Origin: Nocardiopsis sinuspersici
GTDB lineage: Bacteria; Actinomycetota; Actinomycetes; Streptosporangiales; Streptosporangiaceae
Direction: 5' to 3'
Length of the DNA: 64,000 bases
Assembly: GCA_008638415.1 (NCBI GenBank)
Contig: VWVT01000018.1
Coordinates: 82,426 to 146,425 of the forward strand
Below the pieces are notes generated by a model. That model saw nothing but the letters and a program-made list of their open reading frames with translations. It had not been told where the DNA came from and searched no databases. Below, one piece after another: positions 16,684-26,806 of the stretch (positions are counted from its first letter, which is position 1; each line of letters starts with the position of its first letter). The position numbers and the translations under genes were made by a program.

Positions 16684-18221
16684 GTGTGCAGCTCCTTGAT
16701 GGCCGTGTCGAGTTCGCGTGCGGTGTCGGGCACCAGGGTGTGGACGCCGTCGCGGACGATCCAGCGGCCGTCGGCCATCACGTGGCGCACGTCGGCGGCG
16801 GTGGCCGCGAAGACCACGGCGTCGGCGGCCCGGGCGGGGTCGGCCCCGGCCAGGTGGACGCCGTCCAGGGGGACGTTGACCAGGTCGGCCCGTGTTCCGG
16901 GTGCCAGGGCGCCGGCGTCGGACGCCTCGCGCGAGGGTTCCCGTGGTCGTCCTCCACGGAGCACCGGATCGCCGCTCGGGTGGTCGGCGCGGGTCCAGCC
17001 CAGGCTGGCGTGCCCGTGCGCGGTGGCGGCGTGCAGCAGCGCACCGGCGCCCAGGGTGCCGCGGCGGTGGGTGCGCAGGCGCTCGTGGAGTTCGACCGCC
17101 CGGGCCTCCTCGAACATGTCCGTCGCCACGTGCTGGTCGGTGCCCAGGCTGAGCGGGGCGGGGAGCAGGTCGCCGGTGCGCGGCAGGCCGTCGGCCAGGT
17201 CGCGCTCGGTCGTGGGGCACAGGCACACGGTGGCGCGGGAGGCGCGGACGGCCTCGACGTCGGCGTCGGTCAGGTGGGTGGCGTGCACCAGGCTGGTTCG
17301 CCCGGTGAGCGCGCCCGCGTCGGCGAGCACGGCCGTGGGGGTGCGGCCGTGCGCGGCCAGGCAGGCGGCGTTCTCGGCGGGCTGCTCGGAGACGTGGACG
17401 TGCAGCGGGGCGTCGCGCTCGGCGGCGAACGCGGCGACGCCGGGAAGCTGCTCCGCGGGCACGGCCCGCACCGAGTGGGCGGCCGCGCCCGTGCGCGCGT
17501 GGCCTCCCCCGGGAGCGAACGCGGCGGCGCGCGCGGCCCACCCGTCCGCGTCCCCGTCGCCGAACCGCAGTTGGGGTCCGGCCAGCGGCTGGTGGCCGCC
17601 GCGGGCGTCCAGGCCTCCGGCCAGGTAGCACACGTCCAGCAGGGTGATCCGGATCCCGGCGTCGGCCGCCGCGGCCGCCAGGGCGTGTCCCATGGCGTTG
17701 GGGTCGGCGTAGCGCAGGCCTCCGGGGGCGTGGTGGAGGTAGTGGAACTCGCCCACGCAGGTGATCCCGGCCAGGGCCATCTCGGCGTAGGCCGCGCGGG
17801 CGAGCCGGTGGTAGGTGTCGGGGTCCAGCCGGTCCGCCACCCGGTACATCGTCTCGCGCCAGGTCCAGAAGGACCCGCCGCCCGCGTGGGTGCGCCCCCG
17901 CAGCGCCCGGTGGAAGGCGTGCGAGTGGGCGTTGGCGAACCCGGGCAGGGTCAGCCCGGTGAGGACCTCGGCGTCGGCGGGCGCCCGGACCCCCGCCCGC
18001 ACCGAGGCGATCCGGCCGTCGGCCACCTCCACGAGCACGCCGTGCTCCGGGGTCCCGTCCCGGTCCCCGGTCCAGGCCCACTCACACCACACCCGGTGGT
18101 CCCGCGCTCTCCGGAGGCGCCCGTCGGCCGCAGGCCGGGGCGCCTCGTCCCCGGCGCGGGAGCCGCCCGTCGGACGCGCGTCGCGCGCGGCCTCCCCGGC
18201 CGCACCGGTTCCGGAGGTCAC
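16680..18221 (-). CDS. hutF: N-formimino-L-glutamate deiminase
   Basis: 513 aa; GTG 18221-18219 overlaps the stop of the M20 gene (GTGA). It is an amidohydrolase-superfamily enzyme that converts formiminoglutamate to N-formylglutamate and ammonia. Visible motifs: [64 protein letters not shown] and [15 protein letters not shown]. The first 50 residues (Gly/Ala/Arg-rich) are longer than usual, so the true start could lie downstream, although the GTGA coupling supports this one. HutF-type deiminases use the five-step route via N-formylglutamate. Confidence 0.92.
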   Translation of the reverse strand: MTSGTGAAGEAARDARPTGGSRAGDEAPRPAADGRLRRARDHRVWCEWAWTGDRDGTPEHGVLVEVADGRIASVRAGVRAPADAEVLTGLTLPGFANAHSHAFHRALRGRTHAGGGSFWTWRETMYRVADRLDPDTYHRLARAAYAEMALAGITCVGEFHYLHHAPGGLRYADPNAMGHALAAAAADAGIRITLLDVCYLAGGLDARGGHQPLAGPQLRFGDGDADGWAARAAAFAPGGGHARTGAAAHSVRAVPAEQLPGVAAFAAERDAPLHVHVSEQPAENAACLAAHGRTPTAVLADAGALTGRTSLVHATHLTDADVEAVRASRATVCLCPTTERDLADGLPRTGDLLPAPLSLGTDQHVATDMFEEARAVELHERLRTHRRGTLGAGALLHAATAHGHASLGWTRADHPSGDPVLRGGRPREPSREASDAGALAPGTRADLVNVPLDGVHLAGADPARAADAVVFAATAADVRHVMADGRWIVRDGVHTLVPDTARELDTAIKELHT

Positions 18222-19486
18222 CGGTCCCCCTTCCGTACGGGGCGGGCGAGCAGGTCCTGGAGCACGTCGGCGAGGGCGAGCACCCCGTCGTGGCAGTCCT
18301 CGGGGCGGGCCCACTCCTCGGGGGAGTGCGACACCCCGGTCGGGTTGCGCACGTAGAGCATCGCGGTGGGCACGTGGGCGGCGAGCACACCGGCGTCGTG
18401 CCCGGCGCCGGTCGGCAGCACCGGTACACCGGGCTCGGGGGCCCGCGTGGCGACCACCTCCGCCAGGCGCTCCCGCAGGCCGTGCGCGAACGACACCAGC
18501 GGGGTCAGGGACTCGTTGGCCATCGCGTGGTCCACGCCGTGTGCGCGGGCGGCCCTCCCGGCCGCCTCGCGCACCCCGGCCACGACCGCGTCGAGTGTGG
18601 CGCCGTCGGCGGCCCGGGCGTCCAGCCAGGCGCTGACCAGGGAGGGGATGGCGTTCGTGCCGTTGGGGGTGACCAGGGCCTTGGCGACGGTGGCGCGGGC
18701 GTCGTGCTCCTCGGCCAGGGACCGCGCGGCCAGGACCGTGTGCGCGAACGGCAGCATGGGGTCGCTGCGGTCGGCCATGCGGGTGGTCCCGGCGTGGTCG
18801 GCGCGGCCGGCGAAGTCCATCCGCCAGCGCCCGTGCGGCCAGATCGCGCTGGCCACGCCCACCGGGTGGCGGGTGTCCTCCAGGGCGCGCCCCTGCTCCA
18901 CGTGCAGTTCGACGAACACGTCCAGGTCCGCCAGGGCACCGGGATCGGCGCCGATGGCGTGCGGGTCGTGCCCGGCGGCCTCCATGGCCCGGGCCCAGGT
19001 GGTCCCCGACGCGTCGGTGAGGCCGCGTGCGCGCTCGGGGGAGATCTCCCCCGCCGTCAGGCGGCTGCCCAGGCAGGGGACGCCGAACCGCCCGCCCTCC
19101 TCCTCGGCGAACACCGTGACCGCGAGCGGCCGGTCGGGGACGGTGCCGCGCCGGCGCAGCTCGTCCACGGCCGCCAGGGCGCCGACCACGCCCAGGGGGC
19201 CGTCGAAGGCCCCTCCGTCGGGGACCGAGTCCAGGTGGGACCCGGTGGCCACGGCGCCCGGTCCGGGCGTGCCCCACCAGGCCCACAGGTTGCCGTTGCG
19301 GTCGGTGCGCACGTCCAGGCCGCGCGCGGTGGCGGCCTCGGTGAACCAGGCCCGTGCGTCGGTGTCGGCGCCGTTCCAGGCGTGGCGGTGGTAGCCGCCG
19401 CCGTCGGGGTCGCGGCCCACGGGGGCCAGGTCGGCCCACATGCGGTCGAACGCCTCGGGGCCGGACTCGGTGTACTGATCGCTCAC
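18218..19486 (-). CDS. M20 family amidohydrolase (allantoate amidohydrolase-like) of the hut operon
   Basis: 422 aa from GTG 19486-19484; an upstream GTG at 19501 is an alternative. M20/M28 metal ligands are clear: ATGSHLDSVPDGGAFDGPLG (His, Asp), VFAEEEGGRFG (Glu pair), FVELHVEQG (His) and GAGHDAG (His). The dimerisation-domain residues GRADHAGTTRM are also present. The family removes carbamoyl, allantoyl or acyl groups from amino acids. Its place between hutU and hutF, with translational coupling to hutF, suggests it acts on a hut intermediate. N-formylglutamate is the obvious candidate, because no HutG-type deformylase is seen here. Confidence 0.87.
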   Translation of the reverse strand: MSDQYTESGPEAFDRMWADLAPVGRDPDGGGYHRHAWNGADTDARAWFTEAATARGLDVRTDRNGNLWAWWGTPGPGAVATGSHLDSVPDGGAFDGPLGVVGALAAVDELRRRGTVPDRPLAVTVFAEEEGGRFGVPCLGSRLTAGEISPERARGLTDASGTTWARAMEAAGHDPHAIGADPGALADLDVFVELHVEQGRALEDTRHPVGVASAIWPHGRWRMDFAGRADHAGTTRMADRSDPMLPFAHTVLAARSLAEEHDARATVAKALVTPNGTNAIPSLVSAWLDARAADGATLDAVVAGVREAAGRAARAHGVDHAMANESLTPLVSFAHGLRERLAEVVATRAPEPGVPVLPTGAGHDAGVLAAHVPTAMLYVRNPTGVSHSPEEWARPEDCHDGVLALADVLQDLLARPVRKGDR

Positions 19487-19560
19487 AGGGTGTTTTCCCA
19501 CGTCGGAACGGATGGTTTCACGCGCTCCGCGCTCTCGGGCGCGGCTCGCCGGGGCCGGAG

Positions 19561-19591
19561 CGCCGGGGCGTCCGCCGTGGACGCCCCGGCG
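19561..19591 (-). terminator. Strong hairpin between hutU and the M20 gene
   Basis: A perfect 13-bp stem, 19561-19573 / 19579-19591 (CGCCGGGGCGTCC / GGACGCCCCGGCG), with a 5-nt loop, 5 bp beyond the hutU stop. It has no T tract. It may attenuate read-through or protect the hutHU mRNA 3' end rather than stop transcription completely. Confidence 0.55.
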
Positions 19592-19595
19592 GACC

Positions 19596-21254
<1,659 letters not shown>

Positions 21255-21460
21255 GCGATTCTCCTCGTGGTAGTGGGTTCTGTTGCCGGGCGGCTCCCAC
21301 CGGGGGTCTGGCCGGGCGCCCGCGGGGGTCGCCGAAGGTGCGGGAGGAGGGTTCGCGAGGAGCGGTCCGGCTCTTCGCGGGAACCGAAGGCTCCCGCTCC
21401 TTGGGCGCCCGGCACGGAAGGGGCCGCGCGTGGCGGAGCGGAGCCCTCAGGAGGCACTGC

Positions 21461-23008
21461 TCAGGCCAGCGGGACGACGGACTCGGCGGCCTCGACCACC
21501 GAACCGTCGGTGACCAGGGCGGTGGCGGCCTCGATCTCGGGGGCCAGGTGGCGGTCGGGGCCGGGGCCCGAGATCCTCTCGCGCACGGTGCGCAGGACGG
21601 CGCCGGTGGCCGGCCCGGGCTCCAGGGGCGAGCGCAGGTCCAGCGCGCGGGCGGCGGTGAGCAGCTCCACCCCCAGCACGCTGGCCAGGCCGTCCACGGC
21701 GCGGCGCAGCTTGCGGGCCGCCGACCAGCCCATGGACACGTGGTCCTCCTGCATGGCCGAGCTGGGGATGGAGTCGACGCTGGCCGGCACGGCCAGGCGC
21801 TTGAGCTCGGAGACGATGGCGGCCTGCGTGTACTGGGCGATCATGTGCCCGGAGTCCACGCCCGGATCGTCGGCCAGGAAGGCGGGCAGGCCGTGGGAGC
21901 GCGACACGTCGAGCATGCGGTCGGTGCGCCGCTCGGCGATGGAGGCGGTGTCGGCGACCGCGATGGCCAGGAAGTCGAGCACGTAGGCCACGGGCGCGCC
22001 GTGGAAGTTGCCGTTGGACTCCACACGGCCGTCGTCCAGCACCACCGGGTTGTCGATGACGCTGTCGAGTTCGCGGCCGGCCACCAGCAGCGCGTGGGAC
22101 AGGGTGTCGCGGGCGGCTCCGGCGACCTGCGGGGCGCAGCGCATCGAGTAGGCGTCCTGGACACGGTTGCAGTCGGGTCCGCGGTGGGAGACCACGATCG
22201 GCGAGTCGGCCAGCAGCAGGCGCATGTTGGTGGCGGAGGCGGCCTGGCCGGGGTGCGGGCGCAGCCGCTGCAGCTCTTCGGCGAAGACCCGGTCGGTGCC
22301 CAGCAGCGCCTCGACGCTCATCGCCGCGGTGATGTCGGCGACCTTGAGCAGGCGCTCCAGGTCCATGCAGGCCAGCACGAGCATGCCGAGCATGCCGTCG
22401 GTGCCGTTGATCAGCGCCAGGCCCTCCTTGGCCCCCAGCTCCACCGGGCGGATGCCGGCGTCGTGCAGTGCCGTGTAGGCGGGGCGCAGCTCGCCGGAGG
22501 CGTCGCGGACCTGCCCCTCCCCCATCAGGGCGAGGGCCACGTGCGACAGCGGCGCCAGGTCGCCGGAGCAGCCCAGGCTGCCGTACTCGTGCACGACCGG
22601 CGTGATCCGCGCGTTGAGCAGGGCGGCGAGGGTCTCGGCGGTGACGGCCTCCACGCCGGTGTTGCCCGAGGCCAGGGTGCGCAGGCGCAGCAGCATCAGG
22701 GCGCGCACGACCTCGCGCTCCACCTCGGGGCCGGTCCCGGCGGCGTGCGAGCGGATGAGCGAACGCTGCAGGCGGGCCCGCAGGTCGGGGGCGATGTGGC
22801 GGGTGGCGAGGGCGCCGAAGCCGGTGCTGATCCCGTAGGCGGGGACCTCGCCGCCGGCGAGGGACTCGACCCGTTCCCGGCCGTGCCGGAGGGCCTTGAG
22901 GGACTCCTCGGAGAGGGTGACGTGCGCACCGCGGCGGGCGACGTCGAGGACCTGGGCCGGGGTGAGCGGGGCACCGCCGACGATGACGGAAGGAACTGCT
23001 GTGGACAT
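21461..23008 (-). CDS. hutH: Histidine ammonia-lyase
   Basis: 515 aa from ATG 23008. In-frame ATG 23017 and GTG 23029 are alternatives; GGGAGA fits the ATG at 23017 well. The enzyme removes ammonia from histidine to give urocanate through an MIO cofactor formed from an internal tripeptide. Here that tripeptide is Cys-Ser-Gly in EYGSLGCSGDLAPLSH, the variant known from Streptomyces HutH, instead of Ala-Ser-Gly. YGISTGFGAL and RSHAAGTGP are also present. It is the first gene of the hut operon. Confidence 0.96.
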   Translation of the reverse strand: MSTAVPSVIVGGAPLTPAQVLDVARRGAHVTLSEESLKALRHGRERVESLAGGEVPAYGISTGFGALATRHIAPDLRARLQRSLIRSHAAGTGPEVEREVVRALMLLRLRTLASGNTGVEAVTAETLAALLNARITPVVHEYGSLGCSGDLAPLSHVALALMGEGQVRDASGELRPAYTALHDAGIRPVELGAKEGLALINGTDGMLGMLVLACMDLERLLKVADITAAMSVEALLGTDRVFAEELQRLRPHPGQAASATNMRLLLADSPIVVSHRGPDCNRVQDAYSMRCAPQVAGAARDTLSHALLVAGRELDSVIDNPVVLDDGRVESNGNFHGAPVAYVLDFLAIAVADTASIAERRTDRMLDVSRSHGLPAFLADDPGVDSGHMIAQYTQAAIVSELKRLAVPASVDSIPSSAMQEDHVSMGWSAARKLRRAVDGLASVLGVELLTAARALDLRSPLEPGPATGAVLRTVRERISGPGPDRHLAPEIEAATALVTDGSVVEAAESVVPLA

Positions 23009-23063
23009 GTCCTCCATTTGATCTCCCACGAGGCCCCTGGTGAAGGGCTGACACGAGGGTTCC

Positions 23064-23079
23064 GTCTGGCATCTCAGAC
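23064..23079. promoter_or_regulatory. Inverted repeat upstream of hutH
   Basis: GTCTG-N6-CAGAC lies 35-71 bp upstream of the possible hutH starts, in the 105-bp gap between hutH and vapC. It is a candidate operator for the nearby IclR-type regulator; position and symmetry are the only evidence. Confidence 0.4.
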
Positions 23080-23113
23080 ATCCGGGTTCGTGCGTTCCGC
23101 TTCCTCCGCCTCG

Positions 23114-23515
23114 CTAACGGATGACCCGCACCTCACATCGCAACCCCGGAGCAGAAGCCAGACGAACGTCCCCTGTCACAAGGGCACAGTCCAACGCCTC
23201 CGCCACAGCAACGTAGGCCGCGTCATACGCGATGAGATCGGAGCGGAGCTCCCAGATCCTGTCCGCTACACCCCCGACGGGTTCCACGTGCGCGATCGCC
23301 TGCAAGCTGTAGAGCTTGCGTGCTGCTTCAGCGTCACTGACCGACACCTTCTTTCCGAGCACGAGCCCGCGCAGGGAGTTGAGGAACTCCACTCGCTGGT
23401 GGTTGGGGGCGTACCACTCGCTGTCAGCCCCCAGAACCCGCCGTGCCATGGTCGTGGAACGCCCCGGCGCCCCAAGGTAGAGGTCGATCAGCACGGACGT
23501 GTCGACAACGATCAC
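23114..23515 (-). CDS. vapC: VapC-type PIN-domain toxin (ribonuclease)
   Basis: 133 aa, GTG 23515-23513 overlapping the antitoxin stop (GTGA). The PIN acidic quartet is visible: Asp5 (VVDTSVLIDL), Glu43 (QRVEFLNSL), Asp98 (AYDAAYVAVAEAL) and Asp116 (VTGDVRLA). VapC toxins are Mg2+-dependent ribonucleases, often cutting tRNA or rRNA. Base composition (about 57-60 % GC) is much lower than in the neighbouring hut genes, which suggests horizontal gain. Confidence 0.9.
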   Translation of the reverse strand: MIVVDTSVLIDLYLGAPGRSTTMARRVLGADSEWYAPNHQRVEFLNSLRGLVLGKKVSVSDAEAARKLYSLQAIAHVEPVGGVADRIWELRSDLIAYDAAYVAVAEALDCALVTGDVRLASAPGLRCEVRVIR

Positions 23516-23772
23516 ACGACACCGCTCTCACCATGAGCATCCGACGCCTCGTCTCCACGAGCGGCTCGTACCGCCATCACGATCTCGTCCATACTCAGGT
23601 TGGCCCCCGGCAAAGGGGTCTGCTCGACGATCTCCCGGTTACGAACGAAACGTGCCTCGCGCTCCAGCAGAGTCAGCAGATACGCCTGCAGTGACTTACC
23701 CGATCGCTTGGCCTCAACAGTCAGGATCTCCCTGACCTCGTCCGGAACGTCCTTGACCTGAATAGCTCCCAT
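23512..23772 (-). CDS. vapB: VapB/FitA-like antitoxin
   Basis: 86 aa from ATG 23772-23770. The N-terminus IQVKDVPDEVREILTVEAKR with SGKSLQAYLLTLLEREA is a ribbon-helix-helix domain of the FitA/VapB kind: a beta strand followed by two helices, the second with 'S.QAYLL'. The C-terminal half (NREIVEQTPLPGANLSMDEI) is the toxin-binding part. The antitoxin is expected to neutralise VapC and repress its own operon. There is no clear ribosome binding site at this ATG. Confidence 0.87.
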   Translation of the reverse strand: MGAIQVKDVPDEVREILTVEAKRSGKSLQAYLLTLLEREARFVRNREIVEQTPLPGANLSMDEIVMAVRAARGDEASDAHGESGVV

Positions 23773-23823
23773 GGAGCCATAGTAGCGCCGAATCTGGATC
23801 GATAACATAGGGAAACTCGTAGT

Positions 23824-23879
23824 CTTGGCGCCAAGTAGGAGCCTTCATAGAGTTCCCCGGCAGCATGTCATGCGAGACA
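23824..23879 (+). promoter_or_regulatory. Palindromes in the vapB / iclR intergenic region
   Basis: A perfect 12-bp palindrome CTTGGCGCCAAG lies at 23824-23835, and a second dyad TGTC-N6-GACA lies at 23866-23879, overlapping the start of the IclR-family gene. One could serve VapBC autoregulation and the other IclR autoregulation; which does which cannot be told. Confidence 0.4.
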
Positions 23880-23887
23880 ATCGGAAC

Positions 23888-24649
23888 ATGAGCCTTGTTC
23901 CGGCGGCCACCCGCGCACTGCGGTTGCTGCGCTTCCTGGCGACCCGCCCGGGGCCGGTGTCGGCCTCGGCGATAGCCGCCGAGCTCGGCGTTCCCCGCTC
24001 CAGCGTGTACCAACTGCTGGAGGCCATGGCGGAGGAGGGCTTCGTGACCCACCTGCCCGAGGAGCGCCGCTGGGGACTCGGGGTGGCCGCGTTCGAGATC
24101 GGCTCGGCCTACCTGCGCCACGACGGCGTGGAGCGCCTGGCGCGTCCGCTGCTGCACCAGCTCACCGAGGCCACCGGCGCCACCGCCCACCTGGGCGTGC
24201 TGCACGGCGCCGACACCCTGTACCTGCTCAAGGAGCAGCCCCCGCACGCCCCGCCGCTGATCACGGGGGTGGGAGTACGCCTGCCCGCGCACCTGACGGC
24301 GTCGGGCCGGGCCATGCTGTCCCGGCTGCCACGCGCGCAGGTGCGCGCCCTGTACCCGGACGCGGCGGCGTTCACCAGCCGTACCGGACACGGCCCGGCC
24401 ACCCCCGGGGAGCTGCGCCGGGTGCTGGCCGAGGAGCGGCGCCGGGGCTGGTCGATCGAGGACGGCCAGGTCACCGAGGGCTTCGTGTCGGTGGCCGCGG
24501 CCGCCGCGGACCACAACGGCCGCCCGGCGGCGGCGATCAGCCTGACGGTGCCCAGCGCGCGGCCGGTCACCCCCCAGGCGCTGGCCGGCCGGGTGCGTGA
24601 CGCCGCCGCCGAGCTGACCCGGCGCCTGGGCGGGCGCGTGTCACCGTAG
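23888..24649 (+). CDS. IclR-family transcriptional regulator, probable hut regulator
   Basis: 253 aa from ATG 23888; ATG 23870 would add six residues. The N-terminal winged helix-turn-helix (TRALRLLRFLATRPGPVSAS, IAAELGVPRSSVYQLLEAM) precedes the IclR effector domain (LTEATGATAHLGVLHGADTL, then TASGRAMLS, and RRRGWSIEDGQVTEGFVSVA). In streptomycetes an IclR-type gene next to hutH controls histidine use. Here the vapBC pair separates it from hutH. The effector is probably a hut metabolite (inference). Confidence 0.88.
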   Translation: MSLVPAATRALRLLRFLATRPGPVSASAIAAELGVPRSSVYQLLEAMAEEGFVTHLPEERRWGLGVAAFEIGSAYLRHDGVERLARPLLHQLTEATGATAHLGVLHGADTLYLLKEQPPHAPPLITGVGVRLPAHLTASGRAMLSRLPRAQVRALYPDAAAFTSRTGHGPATPGELRRVLAEERRRGWSIEDGQVTEGFVSVAAAAADHNGRPAAAISLTVPSARPVTPQALAGRVRDAAAELTRRLGGRVSP

Positions 24650-25321
24650 CGGCGGGGTCCGCTCCACGACGGAGGGCAGGGGGGCGGTGCGCTCCACCAT
24701 CCTGAGGATCCTCTCCTTGAGCTCCTTGGGCACCTGGACGTAGAACTGCGTGGGCGCGTCCACCGCCTCCAGGCCGAGGCTCTCGGCGTCCTCGGCCCAG
24801 TTGGGCAGCTCGGCCCCGGTGCGGTGGGTGTCCAGCACGAACTCGATGAAGTAGGTGAGCCTGCGGCCGCCGGTGTGCACCTCCCGGATACGCCGGATCT
24901 CCTCCCAGGCGATGAACGTCCCCTCGCCGGGGAACCACCACTTGCGCTCCTGCAGGACCGTGACGCCGTCGCTGTCCGCGCTGACGCCCTGCCTGGTGAT
25001 GCGCTGCGGCAGCCCGCGCAGCACGTACACGTTGCTCCCCGGGCCGACGAAGAGCATGACCAGGGCCGCCGAGGCCCACAGGGACACCGAACCGACCGTG
25101 GCCTCCTCGCGCAGCACGTGCCAGAACAAGGATCCGAGGACCACGAGGAAGCCCACTGTGAGGGCGGCGGAGAAGTAGGCCGCGGTCATCCACATCCGCG
25201 TGTTCGGACCGCGCAGGCTGACGTACCTGCGCAGGTGCGAGACGCTGCCGGGTGACTGGGCCGGCTCGGGGGGCGCGGACGGGGGCGCGGTGAAGAAGTC
25301 CGGTGGTTCGGGGGTGGCCAT
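24641..25321 (-). CDS. Membrane protein, hypothetical (PH/YcxB-like topology)
   Basis: 226 aa from ATG 25321-25319. After a Pro-rich cytosolic N-terminus come two adjacent transmembrane segments (MTAAYFSAALTVGFLVVLGS and SLWASAALVMLFVGPGSNVY) and a soluble, beta-rich C-terminal domain (DSDGVTVLQERKWWFPGEGT, FIAWEEIRRIREV). This layout resembles PH-like bacterial membrane proteins of the YcxB kind. No function can be assigned. It ends 9 bp inside the convergent IclR gene. Confidence 0.72.
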   Translation of the reverse strand: MATPEPPDFFTAPPSAPPEPAQSPGSVSHLRRYVSLRGPNTRMWMTAAYFSAALTVGFLVVLGSLFWHVLREEATVGSVSLWASAALVMLFVGPGSNVYVLRGLPQRITRQGVSADSDGVTVLQERKWWFPGEGTFIAWEEIRRIREVHTGGRRLTYFIEFVLDTHRTGAELPNWAEDAESLGLEAVDAPTQFYVQVPKELKERILRMVERTAPLPSVVERTPPLR

Positions 25322-25444
25322 GCCCCCATTCTCCCAACTCCCGCGCGTGGTCCGCGCGCCGGAGCGCCCGTGCAGCGGGAATCCGGCGGCCGCGGTCGGC
25401 CAAAGCGCGGGTGGTCGCGGCCCCGGGCCGTTAGAGTCCGGTGC

Positions 25445-25702
25445 ATGAGGCCGAACACGAACGAGTACGACACCGAGCTGCGGGTGAACGGCGAGGTCGT
25501 CGTCCTGGACGGAATGCCCTACCAGGGCCGTACCGTGCTTCCGGAGGGACCGGACCGGTTCGCCTGCCTGGAGCGCTGGGCCAAGGGGGTGGCCGAGATG
25601 CTGGGGGAGCCGGTGACCTGGCGCGCCGCGGAGAAGGGGCAGCTCGCCGGGCGCGGAACGGTGCAGCCGGGTCCCGGGGCTCAGAACCGCCGGGCGCTCT
25701 GA
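25445..25702 (+). CDS. Small hypothetical protein, probably from a leaderless mRNA
   Basis: 85 aa from ATG 25445. TAGAGT ends 7 nt before the ATG and no ribosome binding site is present, the pattern of actinobacterial leaderless transcripts. The product (YDTELRVNGEVVVLDGMPYQ; LERWAKGVAEMLGEPVTW) looks like a compact alpha/beta fold; I do not recognise it. Its last 22 bp overlap the convergent zinc-ribbon microprotein gene. Confidence 0.6.
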   Translation: MRPNTNEYDTELRVNGEVVVLDGMPYQGRTVLPEGPDRFACLERWAKGVAEMLGEPVTWRAAEKGQLAGRGTVQPGPGAQNRRAL

Positions 25703-25782
25703 GCTCCGCACTTGGCGCACTGGAACTTGCGGTCGTCGCCGAGGATCCAGTCGTGGTCCCCGCCGGTGGGGCACGTAGACAT
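25681..25782 (-). CDS. 33-residue zinc-ribbon microprotein
   Basis: 33 aa from ATG 25782-25780 with GAGGAGA about 9 nt upstream. The product contains STCPTGGDHDWILGDD and FQCAKCGAQSARRF: one Cys at position 4, His10, and a Cys-x2-Cys knuckle at 22/25. This is enough for a single zinc site, and it resembles the lone zinc-ribbon domains of larger proteins. It could be a small nucleic-acid- or RNA-polymerase-associated protein; no function is assigned. It overlaps the convergent 85-aa gene by 22 bp. Confidence 0.62.
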   Translation of the reverse strand: MSTCPTGGDHDWILGDDRKFQCAKCGAQSARRF

Positions 25783-25937
25783 CGACACCATCTCCTCACA
25801 GGGGCTGTTGGGGGTGTGTGGCGATCACTGTATTTCTCACCAACCACACCAGTCCCGAGAATGAGAAAGTTCGTCCCCACGTTCACGTATGAGTGGGAGC
25901 GGTCCCACCGCGCTCACGAGGGGCCGTGCACACACGT

Positions 25938-25965
25938 GGGGCCCGTCGCGATCGCGACGGGCCCC
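25938..25965 (-). terminator. rbpA terminator
   Basis: A perfect 28-bp palindrome (GGGGCCCGTCGCGA / TCGCGACGGGCCCC) 27 bp beyond the rbpA stop. It is strong enough to fold as a hairpin; there is no T tract. Confidence 0.75.
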
Positions 25966-25991
25966 GACGGAAGCCTCGGGAGACCGCAGGC

Positions 25992-26363
25992 CTAGTTCTG
26001 CGCGGCCTTCATGTGGGCCTCGATGGCGGCGCGGTTGGCACGCAGCTTGGCCAGGGCCTCATCGAGGATGAGCTTGCCCTCCTCCTCGCTGCGGCGCTCC
26101 TTCACGTACGCCAGGTGGGTCTTGTACGGCTCGGTGCGCGGCGGCGACGGGGGGTTCGCCTTGTCCTTGCCCGCGGGGAAGCCGCAGCGCGGGCAGTCCC
26201 ACTCGTCGGGCACCAGCGCCTCGCTCGCGAAGCTGGGCACGACCTCGTGCAGGTTCGCGCAGTAGAACGGAACCCGGACGCGGGGGGCGGCCTCACCCCG
26301 TTCCGCCTCGCCCATGGGGCCGGCTCCGACACGGCTGCCACGGATGGCACTGCCACTACCCAC
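25992..26363 (-). CDS. rbpA: RNA polymerase-binding protein RbpA
   Basis: 123 aa, GTG 26363-26361 with AAGGAG 9 nt upstream. RbpA binds RNA polymerase and the principal sigma factor and stabilises open complexes in actinobacteria. Conserved blocks include FYCANLHEVVPSFASEALVP, then DEWDCPRCGFPAG (Zn ligands), and TEPYKTHLAYVKERRSEEEG, the basic linker plus sigma-interacting domain. The first zinc knuckle reads CANLH, where Streptomyces has CSNGH. It is a single-gene unit downstream of secG. Confidence 0.96.
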   Translation of the reverse strand: MGSGSAIRGSRVGAGPMGEAERGEAAPRVRVPFYCANLHEVVPSFASEALVPDEWDCPRCGFPAGKDKANPPSPPRTEPYKTHLAYVKERRSEEEGKLILDEALAKLRANRAAIEAHMKAAQN

Positions 26364-26442
26364 GAAAAACTCCTTCGGCGAACTCGCTCACCGGTTCTCG
26401 GGCGAGCTTGACTGTGGACGGGGGCGTCCCGCGGGGAGCGGG

Positions 26443-26679
26443 CTACATCCCCCGGTTGATCAGCAGGCCGAGGACGACGATGGCGAGGATCCAGGCGACC
26501 GCGATCCCGACGGTCATGCGGTCGAGGTTGCGCTCGACCACCGACGACCCGCCGAGCGAGGACGTGACGCCGCCGCCGAACATGTCGGAGAGACCGCCGC
26601 CCTTGCCCTTGTGCATGAGCACCAGCAGGACCAGCAGCACGCTGAGAAGCATCACGAAGATGGACAGACCGAGGATCAC
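26443..26679 (-). CDS. secG: Preprotein translocase subunit SecG
   Basis: 78 aa from GTG 26679-26677. Two transmembrane helices (LGLSIFVMLLSVLLVLLVLM and TVGIAVAWILAIVVLGLLIN) flank the conserved HKGKGGGLSDMFGGGVTSSL loop, the SecG signature. It is part of the SecYEG channel. It follows tpiA, as in many actinobacteria, but has its own promoter candidate. Confidence 0.93.
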   Translation of the reverse strand: MILGLSIFVMLLSVLLVLLVLMHKGKGGGLSDMFGGGVTSSLGGSSVVERNLDRMTVGIAVAWILAIVVLGLLINRGM

Positions 26680-26806
26680 ACGCTCACCCGTAGCTCGACC
26701 CCGAAGCGGGGGGATGGACACCTCGGTCCCCACTTCCCGCCCGCGGCAGCGGTGGTACCGGGCCGATGCGGGTATCCGGGAAGGAGGAGACCGGGGACAA
26801 TTTCGG

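Noticed and set aside
21461-23008. HutH with Cys-Ser-Gly in place of Ala-Ser-Gly as a possible inactive enzyme
   Set aside because: CSG is the known functional variant in Streptomyces histidine ammonia-lyases.
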